DNA from: Adiantum capillus-veneris
Lineage: Eukaryota; Streptophyta; Polypodiopsida; Polypodiales; Pteridaceae
Reading direction: 5' to 3'
DNA: 64,000 bases
NCBI GenBank assembly: GCA_014529385.2
Contig: CM043953.1
Span: 90,118,342 to 90,182,341 of the forward strand
Positions 44,663 through 55,596 of this stretch are shown piece by piece. The notes beneath the pieces are model-generated. The model saw nothing but the letters and a program-made list of their open reading frames with translations. It did no database searches and was not told the origin of the DNA. How positions within the stretch are numbered: position 1 is the first letter of the stretch; the number at the start of each line of letters is the position of its first letter. The translations under genes and the position numbers were made by a program.

Positions 44663-47600
44663 ATGGCTGGATCATAGGACACTGCTCTTTACAATATCAA
44701 GAAGTTGGATGGAACCAATTTCCCATTGTGGAAGAATCAGATTTGGCACGTGTTGGTACAAAAGAAGCAGATAAAACCTATAAAGCTCAAGGGGATAAAA
44801 CCAGAAGATATGGACGAAGATTAATGGAGCGAAATGGATGAATTGACACTTTCTACCATTATGCTGACTTTGGCAGAAAGCGTTTACTTCAATGTAGCAG
44901 ACGAGATGTCGGCTTATGAAGCATGGACAAAGTTGACTGATCTTTATGAGAAGCAGAGTGCAGCTTCACAAGTGTACTGGCTTAAGAAGCTTGTTGACTT
45001 GAAGATGAAAGAAGGGACACCTATGTCCAATCATCTGAATGAATTCAACACCATCTACAGCCAGTTGTCAGCTCAAGGTGTCAAGTTTCATGAACCTGTT
45101 AGAGCTATGTTCCTGTTGATCACATTGCCGAAAAGTTGGGACACTTTTCGCACAGCTTTGAGTTATTCTGCACCTCCAGATGGTTTGACCATAGCAGGTG
45201 TAGAAGGCAGTCTGCTTACTGAATAAACCAACAGAAAGACAATGGACAAAGGCAAAGGAATAGCCTTAGTTGTCAGGGGAAGGACCAAAGAAAAGTACAA
45301 AGGTGGAAAGAGGAATCAGTCTCGTAGCAAGTCCCGCAGTGCTAAAGGCAAGAGTGACATAGAATGCTACCATTGTGGCAAGAAGGGTCACATGAAAAGA
45401 GACTGCAGAGAATGGAAAGCAGAAAAAGGAAAAGAGAAAGCTGAAGACCATGGTGAGAAGAACAAGCCCTCAGTGAAGATTCAAGAAATAAATGTGACAA
45501 ACACTGTTGCAGAGGATGACAGTCTAGTGTCAGGAGACATCTACTTCTTGAAGAATACAATGGACTCAGCTCTTCTTAGAGCATCTGATGGAAATGCACT
45601 TAGTGACTGGATTATAGACTCAGGGGCATCACTTCATGTATCTCCAAACAAGGAGTAGTTTACCTCTTATGTGACCACTAAAGATCATGTTCGGCTAGGC
45701 AATGGGCAGACACGTGAGATCTTAGGTGTTGGAGATGTTGAATTGAAGTTTCAGAATGGCTCTTCTTTCACGCTGAAAAATGTTAGGCATGTTCCCGCAA
45801 TTACAAAGAGCTTGATCATCACAGGTTTACTTGATAATGTTGGCTACATAACCACTTTTGGACAAAACATGTGGAAGATATCCAAGGGTTCTATGACAGT
45901 AGCACATGGAGTAAAGTCCGGAGGACTTTACATGATTTATGTATCAAATGTCTCTAAAAATGTAATCAATGTAACCGAGCAGCCGAATGTTTCTTTGTGG
46001 CATAGCCGGTTAGGACATATGTCCAAGAAGGGAATGGAAATCTTGTCTTATTCTGGTTATTTGCCTGGCTTTTCATTTAATGATTTTGAATTTTGTGAAC
46101 ATTGTCTGTATGGTAAGCAAATACAGTAGCCAGATAAGCATAGAAGTAGTAGAAGAGATACACAGTTGGCACTTGTTCATAGTGATTTGTGTGGACCTAT
46201 GCCTAAGCTATCTCTAGGGGGAGCTTCTTACTGTATGACATTTATAGATGATTACTCGAGGAAAGTATGGGTTTACTTTCTCAAGCACAAGGACGAAGCG
46301 TTTAGTGTTTTCAAAACGTTTGTGACACTTGTGGAGAATCAGAGTGGCAAGAAGCTTAAATGCTTAAGCACTGACAATGGTGGAGAGTATGTTTCAAAGG
46401 CCTTTCAAGACTTTTGTGAGTCAAAAGGTATAAAACGTGAACTTACTGGTCCTTACAATCCTCCTCAAAATGGTGTTGTTGAGAGGATGAATAGGACCAT
46501 ACAAGAGAAGTTCAGAAGTATGTTGTCTGATGCACAGCTGCCAAATGGGTTTTGGGTTGAAGCTGTATCAACAGCTGTTCATCTTATAAATAGATCTCCT
46601 AGCAAGGTTTTGCAGAAGGATTCAGTGGCAGAGATGGTATGGTCAGGCAAGGTGCCATCATACAAGCATATCAAAGTCTTTGGATGTGAGGCATATACTC
46701 ACGTTCCAAAGGAATTTAGGAACAAACTTGAGCCGAAGAGTAGAAAGTGCATCTTTCTAGGCTATGGTAATTCTGGTGAGATGGGATACATACTTTGGGA
46801 TCCCGAATCCAGAAAGGTTATCCACAGCAATGATGTTCACTTTAATGAAGCCAAATATCATTCTAAACCAGAGAGGGTTGAGGAGATTAGAAGAGTTGTC
46901 TTCCAAGAAGATGGACCTGCACGTGCAAGAAAAAATGTCAGGGCTCAAGAAGAGCAAGGACAGGATAGAGTGGAACCACAGGTTGTGGCTGAGCCTCAGC
47001 CACCTATTTTGCGTAAATGGGGATGTATCTCACGACCTCCTGATCGGTTTGTTCCATCTATGAACTATGTCATGTTGACTAATTGCAATGAGCCTTCATG
47101 TTACAAGGAAGTAGTGCAAATGAAGGACTCCAGGAATTGGCAATTGGCCATGCAGCCAGAGATGACAGCTCTGCATAAAAACCAAACATGGAAGCTAGTT
47201 AAATTACCACAGGGCAAAAAGGCTCTACCTTGTAAATGGGTTTACAGGTATAAGATCACCACTCATTCCCAGCCAAAGTACAAAGCAAGGCTTGTTGCCA
47301 AGGGCTTTAAGCAAGAACAAGGCATTGACTTTGATGAAGTCTTCTCTCTGGTGGTCAAGATGACTACATTGAGATGCTTTCTTGCATTGGTTGCCATATT
47401 AGATTTGGTGTTGCACCAAATGGATGTCAAGACAACGTTCTTGCATGGTGATTAGATGTGGAAATTTACATGCAGCAGCCAGAAGGGTTTGTTGAGAAAG
47501 GCAAGGAAGATTTGGTATGCCAGTTGTGAAAGAGTCTTTATGGCTTAAAACAATCACCGAGGGCATGGTACCATAAGTTCCACAAGTTTATGCTTTCTCA

Positions 47601-48639
47601 AGGCTACAAACGTAGTGAGTTCGATCACTTTCTATATACAAAGAAGGCTAACGATGGCAGTTGGCGGATCCTTATTTTGTATGTGGATGACATGTTGATT
47701 GCTGGCAAGCACTTGGAAGAAATTTCAGCTTTGAAGTCAAAGATGGCAAAATCGTTTGACATGAAAGACATGGGTGAGGCAAGTCATATTCTTGGTATGC
47801 ACATTGAGAGAGACAGATCAAAGAAGTTGATTTGGTTATCTCAAACAAAGTATATTGACAAGGTTTTGCAACGTTTCAATATGGAAAAGGGAAAGGCATT
47901 GAGTGTTCCATTGCCACCATATGTGAAACTTAGCAAACAAGATTGTCCTGTGTCTGAGGAAGAACGGGCTGAAATGGATAAGATTCCATATGCGTCTACA
48001 GTGGGTAGTTTGATGTATGCAATGATTGCTACTCGCCCAGACATTGCATTTGCAGTGGGAGTAGTAAGTCGATACATGTCAAACCCAGGCAAGAAACATT
48101 GGGAGGCAGTAAAAGGAATATTGAGATACCTGAAAGCTACAAAGAGTATGTGTATATGCTATGGGAGTCAGGAGCTAAGTGTAAAGGGTTTTACAGACTC
48201 ACATTATGCAGGTGACTTAGACAACCGAAGGTCTACTTCAGGGTATGTCTTTACATTGGCTGGTGGAGCAGTATCATGGCGTTCTAGATTACAAGATTGT
48301 GTTACTCAGTCTACTATAGAGGCTGAATATGTTGCAGCATCTGAAGCATGCAAAGAATCAATTTGGCTTAATCGACTAGTAACAGATTTGGGAATCAAAG
48401 AAGAGATGCCTGTGTTATATTGTGATAGTCAGAGTGCTATACAATTGGCTCGCAATACAGTTTATCACTCAAAGACAAAGCATGTGGATGTGAAGTATCA
48501 TTTCATCAAGGAAATGCTCGAGGATAAGCAAATTCAGCTTGTCAAAGTTCACACCACAGAAAATCCTGTTGATCTACTTACAAAAGGACTTCCCTCAGAG
48601 AGCTTTGCGCATTTTCGCAAGCAGTTAGGTGTAGGGTAG
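44663..48639 (+). pseudogene. gag-pol: Copia-1 gag-pol polyprotein
   Basis: One frame from ATG 44663 (MAGS) interrupted by TAG 44675, TAA 44822, TAA 45224, TAG 45656 and TAG 46127, then a 1-base deletion near 47452 that creates TAG 47453, and a TGA near 47527. Domains in order: UBN2-like gag (LDGTNFPLWKNQI, AYEAWTKLTDLYEKQSAASQ), zinc knuckle CYHCGKKGHMKRDC, protease (WIIDSGASLHVS), GAG-pre-integrase (LWHSRLGHMSKKGMEILS), integrase (HSDLCGPM, STDNGGEYVSKAF, NGVVERMNRTIQEKF), RT (WVYRYKI, ARLVAKGFKQEQGIDFDEVF, ILYVDDMLIAG) and RNase H (TDSHYAGDLDNRRSTSGYVF, STIEAEYVAASEA, YCDSQSAIQLA). Order protease-integrase-RT is diagnostic of Ty1/copia. The frame ends at TAG near 48637, about 90 bp before the LTR. 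Confidence 0.93.
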
Positions 48640-48728
48640 TACATCACTTCTCTACATCTCTTGTATATTAGCTTGTATAGTAGCTTCTCTCACACTTAAA
48701 GTACCACATTGGACTTTAAGTGGGAGGT

Positions 48729-48920
48729 TGTTGGGGTATAAAGCCCAATGTGGTCGCCCAAGTAAGTGAGCAGGCTGCCAAGTATGTACACATATTCTTT
48801 TGTAAAAACCTAATAAGAACTCACTATGCTCTACACATTACAGTAGAGCGAGTTCACCATATCGTCGTGCTCTTCTTCTCACACTCTCTCTCGCGTCGCA
48901 CTTCCGCTCGTACTCCTTCA
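48729..48920 (+). mobile_element. 3' LTR of copia-1
   Basis: Same 192 bp as 43381-43572 with a handful of transitions (for example CCCAGG to CCCAAG, GCGGGCCGCC to GCAGGCTGCC). Confidence 0.95.
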
Positions 48921-48925
48921 TATAT

Positions 48926-48939
48926 ATATATATATATAG

Positions 48940-48977
<38 letters not shown>

Positions 48978-49983
48978 CCCCGTCACAAGTTTGTTTAATC
49001 CCTAGCTCTTATGAAAATCCCAATGAATGCTCTTGTAGATGTTCGGCTATCCCTTTCTTTAATGTTGTGCAACCTCTCCTTGGCGGCTTAACTCCACTGT
49101 TGCTTCGCTTTGCAAGCTTTCTCTTGCTTCAACCAGCTGGCCACCTCAAAGCTTGAATCACCACACCTCTGAGGTGCGGTCCCTCCTTTCGTTAGCGCTT
49201 TTGGCACCCGATGCCCCTTCTCTCTCTTGAAACTCCAAGCACAAACCCCTTGGTCACTTACTTTGCTGCACAGTGGCCCTGCAACACCCCTTACTAACCC
49301 TTCTTGGCATGGACCACCATACGACTACAGTCGAACTCCTCTCCTCACTCCCTCCTCGGCTTCTGTAGCCCGCTCTCCAACTCTCTCAGAGCTCCTCTAC
49401 GTCCCTATTGACCCTCCCAGCCCACCCTTCTGATCACGCCCAAGGCAAGCTCAGCATGCTTCCCAGCAGGATCTCCTGCACCTGCTATATTTTGTTGGCC
49501 TTGATGTCCTCGTCATGGCAATCACCACCCTCAGATAGCGATTTTGACCTCTCTCTGAGCTTCTCTGAGCGGTTCCTCTTTGGAAATCGTCTGCCCCTTG
49601 TCAATTATATCTAGATGGCCACCCTACAGGCCTCTCTCTACCTGCACTCTCCAGCTCGAGTATGGCTCTGCGTGGTGGCTCCCCCTTCAAACTTCTACAG
49701 TGCCTCTTCCTCCCTGCTAATTTCGACTCCTCCTTTTTTACCTGCTCGCCCTCCCTCTATATGCTCTCTCTCACCCCCCCTCTTGGCGGGGGCTCCATGT
49801 GAAGTCCCATCTCGTTGATTACTGCAACCCAATAGAAAAACGCATTATGTGCCTCTTTAAAAATAAACCAGAAGTTGGTTCCCACCAAAAGCCTCAAACT
49901 GCTTTTCCTCCCATCCCAAATATCCATTCATCATTGCCTTCTCGTAAAAACTTCCACCCACTCAGCACTTACAGAGTCAATAG
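48926..49983. other. Gene-free DNA between two copia elements
   Basis: (AT)n and (GA)n microsatellite at 48921-48976, then C/T-rich DNA. Several 60-70-codon Pro/Ser frames exist but none shows a domain or codon pattern I trust. A Trp/Cys-poor, CT-biased composition suggests LTR or leader DNA of an unidentified element. Confidence 0.45.
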
Positions 49984-50153
49984 TGTTACAATATACATGT
50001 GGTAGTGATGTGTGTGAACACACTAGGACCGCCGGGGCATTTTTTCCCTTCTTAGAAGGTTTTTTCCCCCGAGCATTGTATATACGCCCATCACTCTAGG
50101 GCTATCTATCTTTCCATTGCACACTAAGTAACACACTCTCTACTGTGTGCCTT
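49984..50153 (+). mobile_element. 5' LTR of copia-2, 3' end deleted
   Basis: TGTTACAATATACATGTGG ... CTTGAGCTTCCTTCATC matches the complement of 63272-63498 but stops before the last 40-50 bases and joins the gag leader directly. Confidence 0.85.
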
Positions 50154-50345
50154 GAGCTTCCTTCATCCACTACAGGCAAGTCTGCACAGGCAATTTTGTC
50201 ATTTTGTGCAAAAATTTTGTCAGTGCCATTTTCTGCATAACAGGTGCCTTACAGTCTTCTACGGTTTGTTCTTTATAGCACGTGTTGTTCCCACTTCGTT
50301 TCTCCTATTTTCGGGCAGTTTTCACATCAGGTGCAGCATTTACCA

Positions 50346-51334
50346 TGGCTGACAACAACACATATGTCTTCAAGATGTTTGCTGATGAGGACAGGTTGGA
50401 TGGGGACAATTACCCTATGTGGGCTTATATGATGTAGCACGTTCTTGTGTCAAAGGGCGTCTGGAACATTGTGCATGGCATTGATGTACGTCCTGGTTCT
50501 CAGGACATAGGTGATGTTGAGGATGTTGCAGGTCTTGCTGCAAGGATTGTTGCTATTAGAGTTGTTTTGCCTATGGCAGAACAAGCTCGTTGGGATGTAA
50601 AGGATGCATAGGCTCATGCATTGATTGCGTTGTCTATGAAGCGCACCATTGTTCCTCACATCCGTTCAGCAAAATCTGCAAAACGGGCTTGGGATATTTT
50701 GGCTGGTCTTTATGCAAGTCGCAATGAGGCTAAAATTGCTTTGCTGCGTAAAGAGCTAGAGTCGAAGATTATGCATGAGGAAGATGATATGGACACTTTC
50801 CTTGCTAGTGTCAAGGATATCAATGAGCAACTTATTTTTGCAGGTGAAGTCATTTCTGACAGTTTCCTTTTGCAGATTGTTCTTGATGCCTTACCAGATT
50901 CTTACCAGACTTTTGCTAGTACTTGGAGACTTATGACCCAAGGAAATCTAGAAGTTGTCAAGTTTGATGCATTATGCACATTGCTGTTGCAAGAGTTACT
51001 TTCCAGAAAAAACAGGACTAGACAGCGTGCAGTTGAACAGGCTTTTATTGCTTCTCAAAGAAAGGGTGGTAACAGCAATGCAGCCAGTTCTTATGGTTCT
51101 ATTGCGCGAGTGGCAAAAACTATGTTCCTAATGCTTTTGCTAGCAGCACTTCGTCTGGCAATTCTGGTGATAAGGGCAAAAAGAAGATGCATTGCCATTA
51201 TTGTAAATCTAATGATCACTTGATCAAGTAGTGTCCTAAGTTGAAGGCCAAAGAGGCTAAGAAGAAAGAGGGTGGTTCCACTGCAAATGTTGTTTCCACT
51301 ACAAATGCAGCCATTGTTGAGTCTTTTGTGAAAA
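50346..51334 (+). pseudogene. gag: Copia-2 gag (5' part)
   Basis: ATG 50346 (MADNNTYVFKMFADEDRLDG) begins a UBN2-type gag: NYPMWAYMM, then TAG where copia-3 has CAA (Gln), WNIVHGIDVRPGS, a second TAG near 50608, KRTIVPHIRSAKSAKRAWDI, LVRKELESKIMHEEDDMDTF-like helices and SYQTFASTWRLMTQGNLEVV. Small indels near 51015 and 51100 shift the frame before the zinc knuckle. It ends at VESFVK, where the foreign insert starts. Gag packages element RNA. Confidence 0.88.
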
Positions 51335-51339
51335 CGACG

Positions 51340-51797
51340 ACTCTGACGGTCGTATCCTTGACAGTGAAGTGCCTTTTCATGGCTTGTCGCTTGGTCCATC
51401 CGGCGGAGCTGGAATTTGCAGCAGCAAAATCGTTGAGCTCCCACAAATGATGTACGCAATGGCTCACGTTTTGCCAGTCATCAAATATGTCAATGTGAGT
51501 GTCAGTCTCTTCCCAGTTCACCTTGCCTCTGGGGTTGTGAACATGCAGCCTTGTCTCGTTGCGCCAATGCCGTTCATCCGGTGCTCCGATCTTGATCAAA
51601 AGCAGATAGAACCATTTTTCATATACATAATAATCAGCATTGAATGGGTTGGATAGGTTATCTCCTTGTCTGGCAGGAGGTTCACAGTTTCCTGAGTATT
51701 GGATGGCCGCCAGCGGCCGAGAAGGGGCTGGGAGATGTTTCCAAAAATTTGAGTCATATTGCTGCTTCAGTTGTTGACGAGACTCGGCGTCATGCAA
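51340..51797 (-). CDS. Unidentified reading frame inside the copia-2 insert
   Basis: About 150 open codons from ATG 51797 (MHDAESRQQLKQQYDSNFWK) into the junction with copia-2. The composition is protein-like and rich in Trp, Tyr and His: NPFNADYYVYEKWFYLLLIK, HWRNETRLHVHNPRG, DDWQNVSHCVHHLWELNDF. I recognise no domain. It lies 30 bp from a (GA)n tract at about 51826-51877 and downstream, in minus orientation, of the LTR and primer-binding site at 53493-53995, so it could be a gag fragment of that element or a captured host exon. The open frame runs through the junction, so the real C-terminus is lost. Confidence 0.35.
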
Positions 51798-51819
51798 GAG
51801 ATAGAGAGAGGGCGGAACA

Positions 51820-51825
<6 letters not shown>

Positions 51826-51877
<52 letters not shown>
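51826..51877. repeat. (GA)n microsatellite
   Basis: About 50 bp of GA inside the copia-2 insert. Confidence 0.95.
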
Positions 51878-51879
<2 letters not shown>

Positions 51880-53492
51880 TGTCAAGGACTATGACTCCTG
51901 GCCGGCAACTTCTCTGTACACTTGATTCGCCTGCTCGTCCTACAGCACCAAAACTGTGAGACCCCCTTGCTGGCAGCATCTCCATGTTGAATATTGTAAG
52001 CTTGCAGAGGTAGTACTCTACTATCAGCCCATTGCAGCGTTCTCTGGGAATGCAGTATAAGCATTGCTATTTTGTATGCATTTGTACGAGATTACATAAG
52101 GAGGTAGCCCTGCTTGTCAAGCTCGTAGTCTTGGGTGCTTATGTGTTCGTCTGCATGCTGTTTGCTTTTCCCTTTGTGGGTGTGTGGTTGTGGGTGCCAT
52201 GAGCAAAGCAGGGTGCAGACCTCAGTTTGCACAGCCCAGTGTTGGCATCCAACAACTGAGGAGGGAGAGGGTAACGTGCAGGGGTGCGGGTGTGTCCAAC
52301 AACTGAGACAGAGAGAGAATGCAATGTTTACCGACTGAGGACACGACCAAGAGAGAGAGTCACCCTTTTGCAACTATGCATGGTGGCTAAGCAGGAGACG
52401 GGAGGTCAACACAGAGAACCACTACTTTGTGTGGTGTGTGTGAGTTGTGATGGACAAAGTGTGGAGAGGGAGAGAGTGCAGTTGCGACTGGCGAAACATG
52501 TGGCTGTAGGTCAGGCAGGGAGAGATAGGGATAGCGGTGGACTCCAGTGGGGAGAGAGTTAATTCGTGTGGCTGCATGTTATCGCAACTGCAGATATTGA
52601 GAGGGAGAGGAAGAGGGTGTGGTTGGTGGGAAAAGGGGGAGGGGGTTGGTTGCGGATCAAGCAGGGAGAGGGAAAACTGACAACCCACAACAGTGGGGAG
52701 AGAGAGAAAATCAGATTAACTCGTGGTTCTGAATGCGATGCGTCGTTATTGGTTGCCACCATCTGGGGGTTGCATGTGGCCGTAGCTACCAACAGAGTTG
52801 CCGTTTTGGCATGCTGCTGATAGCCCTGCGCCTATGCTTGGAACCCGCTGCTACTGCATATCGTCCTCATAATGTTGTGCAACGGGGCTCGCTCCCATCT
52901 TGCATCCTTTATTTTTGAAAATAAGGAGTGCATTATTACTATTAATATTTTCCTTAGTGATGTTTCCCGTGATATATTCCTGAACCTTGGTGTGGGGAGG
53001 TCCCTTGAGACGGAGCTATGAATTCTCTTGATCATATCCATTACAAGGTTTCCTATGTTTTCCCCCTACGTTGAGGGAAGAGACGAGAAAGATATATATG
53101 TATATATGTATGTGTACACCTATTTCTATTTAAATTTATGTTGGAGCTCCTCTTGTATGTCTTTGATTCACCTATGATCTTAAAACATCAAATTTTTTTA
53201 TTTTTTATTTTTCTTCTTCTTCTTCTTCTTCTTCGTCTACTGTACACATCCCTGATAAAACTAAGAGTTTCTCTTAATCAACTACGTACACTAGCTACAT
53301 CAATATTATTAGTATTATTATTAAGAGTGTTAAACACTATGTTAACAATGTTTAGGCTTGTCTTAGGAGATTTGTACTAATCACATACATACAATTTTAA
53401 GCGAGAAAAAATAAATTTAAGAAGCATGACTTATCTTTGTTCATAACAATCTCCATAGCCATCACCGTTGCAAGCCCAAGAGCATAGCCACA

Positions 53493-53504
53493 GCTCTGAT
53501 ACCA
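53493..53504 (-). other. Primer-binding site, tRNA-iMet type
   Basis: Minus strand TGGTATCAGAGC, one base after the CA end of the LTR 53506-53995. Confidence 0.88.
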
Positions 53505-53505
53505 C

Positions 53506-53995
53506 TGCTACAGCCGGAGTGTGGTTGCCCTGCGAAATACTCGAAATAACACAATAAACAGCATAAAACAGGCTAATCGGCATACCAGGCACAATCACGT
53601 GGTCGCATGATCTCAAGATACACGAACAGAAAGAGACAGAGAGCGAGAGAGAGATTGAGAGAGCACGTGCAGGCGCACCTCCTAGAGCGAAATGCTACGC
53701 CGGCACGGCGAGAGAGAAGAGGGGAGAGATGAGAAGAGCAACGTAGACACTGGGTGCAATCTCCCCCCGTGCAAGACTGAGTATTTTACTCTTGCACGTA
53801 TTTATTTGTAGATTTCTTGAATGCCCAAAAATGAGTACAAACTGGCCGGCCGGACATAATTGGCCAAAGCTCATAAAGAGCACTTGAATAATCAAATATA
53901 CATAAAATGTAATATTCTTATGCATAATCCATTATCTGTTGATGCTTTTACCACCTGTCAGCTGCAATAGATAATAAAATATCAATTCTATAACA
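53506..53995 (-). mobile_element. 5' LTR of the partial element in copia-2
   Basis: On the minus strand begins TGTTATAGAATTG and ends GGCTGTAGCA, directly before the primer-binding site. About 490 bp; a GA-rich stretch lies near 53630-53665. Confidence 0.75.
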
Positions 53996-54011
53996 CAGAG
54001 TGCACTAACAA

Positions 54012-55289
54012 TCATGTTGTCCATGATGCATGCTTGTCAGTTGTTGCAGATTCACATGTGTGGTATTTCAATAGTGGTGCTACAAAGCACATTACCTCAC
54101 ATCTTGAATTGTTCACCTCTCTCGAGTCTGTCCCTCATGGGAATTCAATCACTTGTGCCAACAATGCCTCTTATCCGGTTCAGGGAGTTGGAAAGATTGT
54201 GCTTACTGTTGCAAATGGCAGTTCCTTCACACTTGTTGATGCACTTTATGTACATGGGATCAAGGAGAATCTCTAGTCTGTATCCGACTTGCTAGACTTG
54301 GACTTGTAGTCAAATTTGTGGATGACAAATGTACAGTTTATTATCTCAGTTTTGATGATGAAATTGTTGCATCTGGCCTTTTGTACCGTGGGCTTTATAA
54401 ACTCACTTTGATGACAAGTGTGGAAAAAATTTTGCAAATGCTGTTGCAGATTCAAGGGCTATTTCAGATGCAAAACTTTGGCATGCACGTTTGGTCATCT
54501 GAATTTTGCCAGTTTGCTGCGTTTGCAGAAATCTGATATGGTTGCTTCTTTGCCACCTCTTGAAGCACCTGTCAAACATGTTTGTGAAGGCTGTATTTTG
54601 GGTAAGATGCAGCGTTCTAAGTTTCCAAAGGATGGTTCAGTTCGGGCCACATGCATGTTGCAGCTTGTGCATAGTGATGTTTGTGGGCCCATGCAAACTC
54701 CGTCCTTGGGCAATTACTTGTACTTCGTGACTTTCATTGATGATTACTCCAGGAATGCATGGGTATTTCCGCTTAAAGAGAAGTCCGAAGTTTTTATGTG
54801 CTTCAAACAATTTCTGGCTATGGCTGAAAATGTCTCGAAATGTACTATGGGCACCCTCCGTTCAGATCGAGGGGGGGAGTATATGTCTCATGAATTTAAT
54901 GCATTTCTGGCTAGCCGTGGTATAAAACACCAATGTATAGTGCCTTATACACCTCAGCAAAATGGTGTTGCTGAGAGGAAAAACAGGTCACTGAAGGAAA
55001 TGGCACGATGTATGGTCAAAAGTCAAGCTTTGCCACATTCTTTTTGGCTTGAGGCCATTATGTGTGCCACTTATGTACTAAACAGGTGTCCTACAAAATC
55101 TTTGCAGTCTATTACTCCATATGAAGCATGGCATGATAGAAAGCCTTCTATTAAGCACAAGCGTGTTTTTGGCTGTTTGGCATACGCTTTGGTGCCACAA
55201 GTGCAGCGCAAAAAATTGGATGATAAGGCTGTCAAATGTATTTTTGTTGGTTATAGTGCTGAAAGCAAAGGTTACAGGTTGTATCATTG
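54012..55289 (+). pseudogene. pol: Copia-2 protease end, GAG-pre-integrase and integrase
   Basis: Resumes copia-2 after the insert. HVWYFNSGATKHITSH is the protease active-site region, with NSGA where D-S-G-A is expected; copia-3 has DKGA. Then VPHGNSITCANNASYPVQGV, a frameshift in the pre-integrase region, FGHLNFASLLRLQKSDMV, and integrase: CEGCILGKMQRSKF, LVHSDVCGPMQTPSLG (first Asp), LRSDRGGEYMSHEFNAF (second Asp), QQNGVAERKNRSLKEMARCM (Glu). It ends at KGYRLYH, where copia-3 continues PQTKRI; what follows is unrelated. RT and RNase H are absent. An intact CAG at 55204 corresponds to a TAG in copia-3. Confidence 0.9.
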
Positions 55290-55518
55290 TGCGCGTATGT
55301 CACACGTGTCAATGCAAGGAACTTGCCGATACACCGCGTGCGAGCCACAAATGGCTTCAGGCACACAACAAGCCTAAACTAGTAAGCTCAAAGATGGCGT
55401 TGGTGTGTCACTCACCGCTCTACGCTTGCTTCGTGGAGGATTCCTCGCCGCGAAGAAGAGGGAGACGCTACTACGCCACGCTCAACTGCCTCGCCGTCGT
55501 CGTGTCGTCGCAATGCTC

Positions 55519-55596
<78 letters not shown>

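Larger units (their letters stand above)
43381..48920 (+). mobile_element. Ty1/copia element copia-1, full length
   Basis: 192-bp LTRs at 43381-43572 and 48729-48920 differ at only a few bases; duplication TATAT at 43376-43380 and 48921-48925. Primer-binding site TGGTATCAGAGCT at 43575-43587. Polypurine tract AAGTGGGAGGT just before the 3' LTR. The internal frame has about six stops and one frameshift. LTR similarity implies a fairly recent insertion despite the broken frame. Confidence 0.95.
51335..53995 (-). mobile_element. Partial LTR retrotransposon inserted in copia-2
   Basis: Replaces about 60 bp of copia-2 (compare copia-3 near 61870-61925). On the minus strand it has a 5' LTR (53506-53995) and a tRNA-Met primer-binding site, then about 2.1 kb with (GA)n tracts and no recognisable pol. 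The left end lacks a matching LTR and no duplication is seen, so it is a truncated copy or was joined by a deletion. Confidence 0.6.
49984..55290 (+). mobile_element. Ty1/copia element copia-2, truncated and interrupted
   Basis: Sister of copia-3 (58319-63498), over 90% alike by eye. It keeps most of the 5' LTR, gag, protease and integrase but is cut at about 55290 before RT, and 51335-53995 is foreign. The LTR-leader join lacks about 240 bp, including the LTR end and primer-binding site. Confidence 0.88.

Noticed and set aside
49227-50352. Several Pro/Ser/Leu-rich frames of 60-75 codons
   Set aside because: CT-rich non-coding composition, no domains, and part overlaps the copia-2 LTR.
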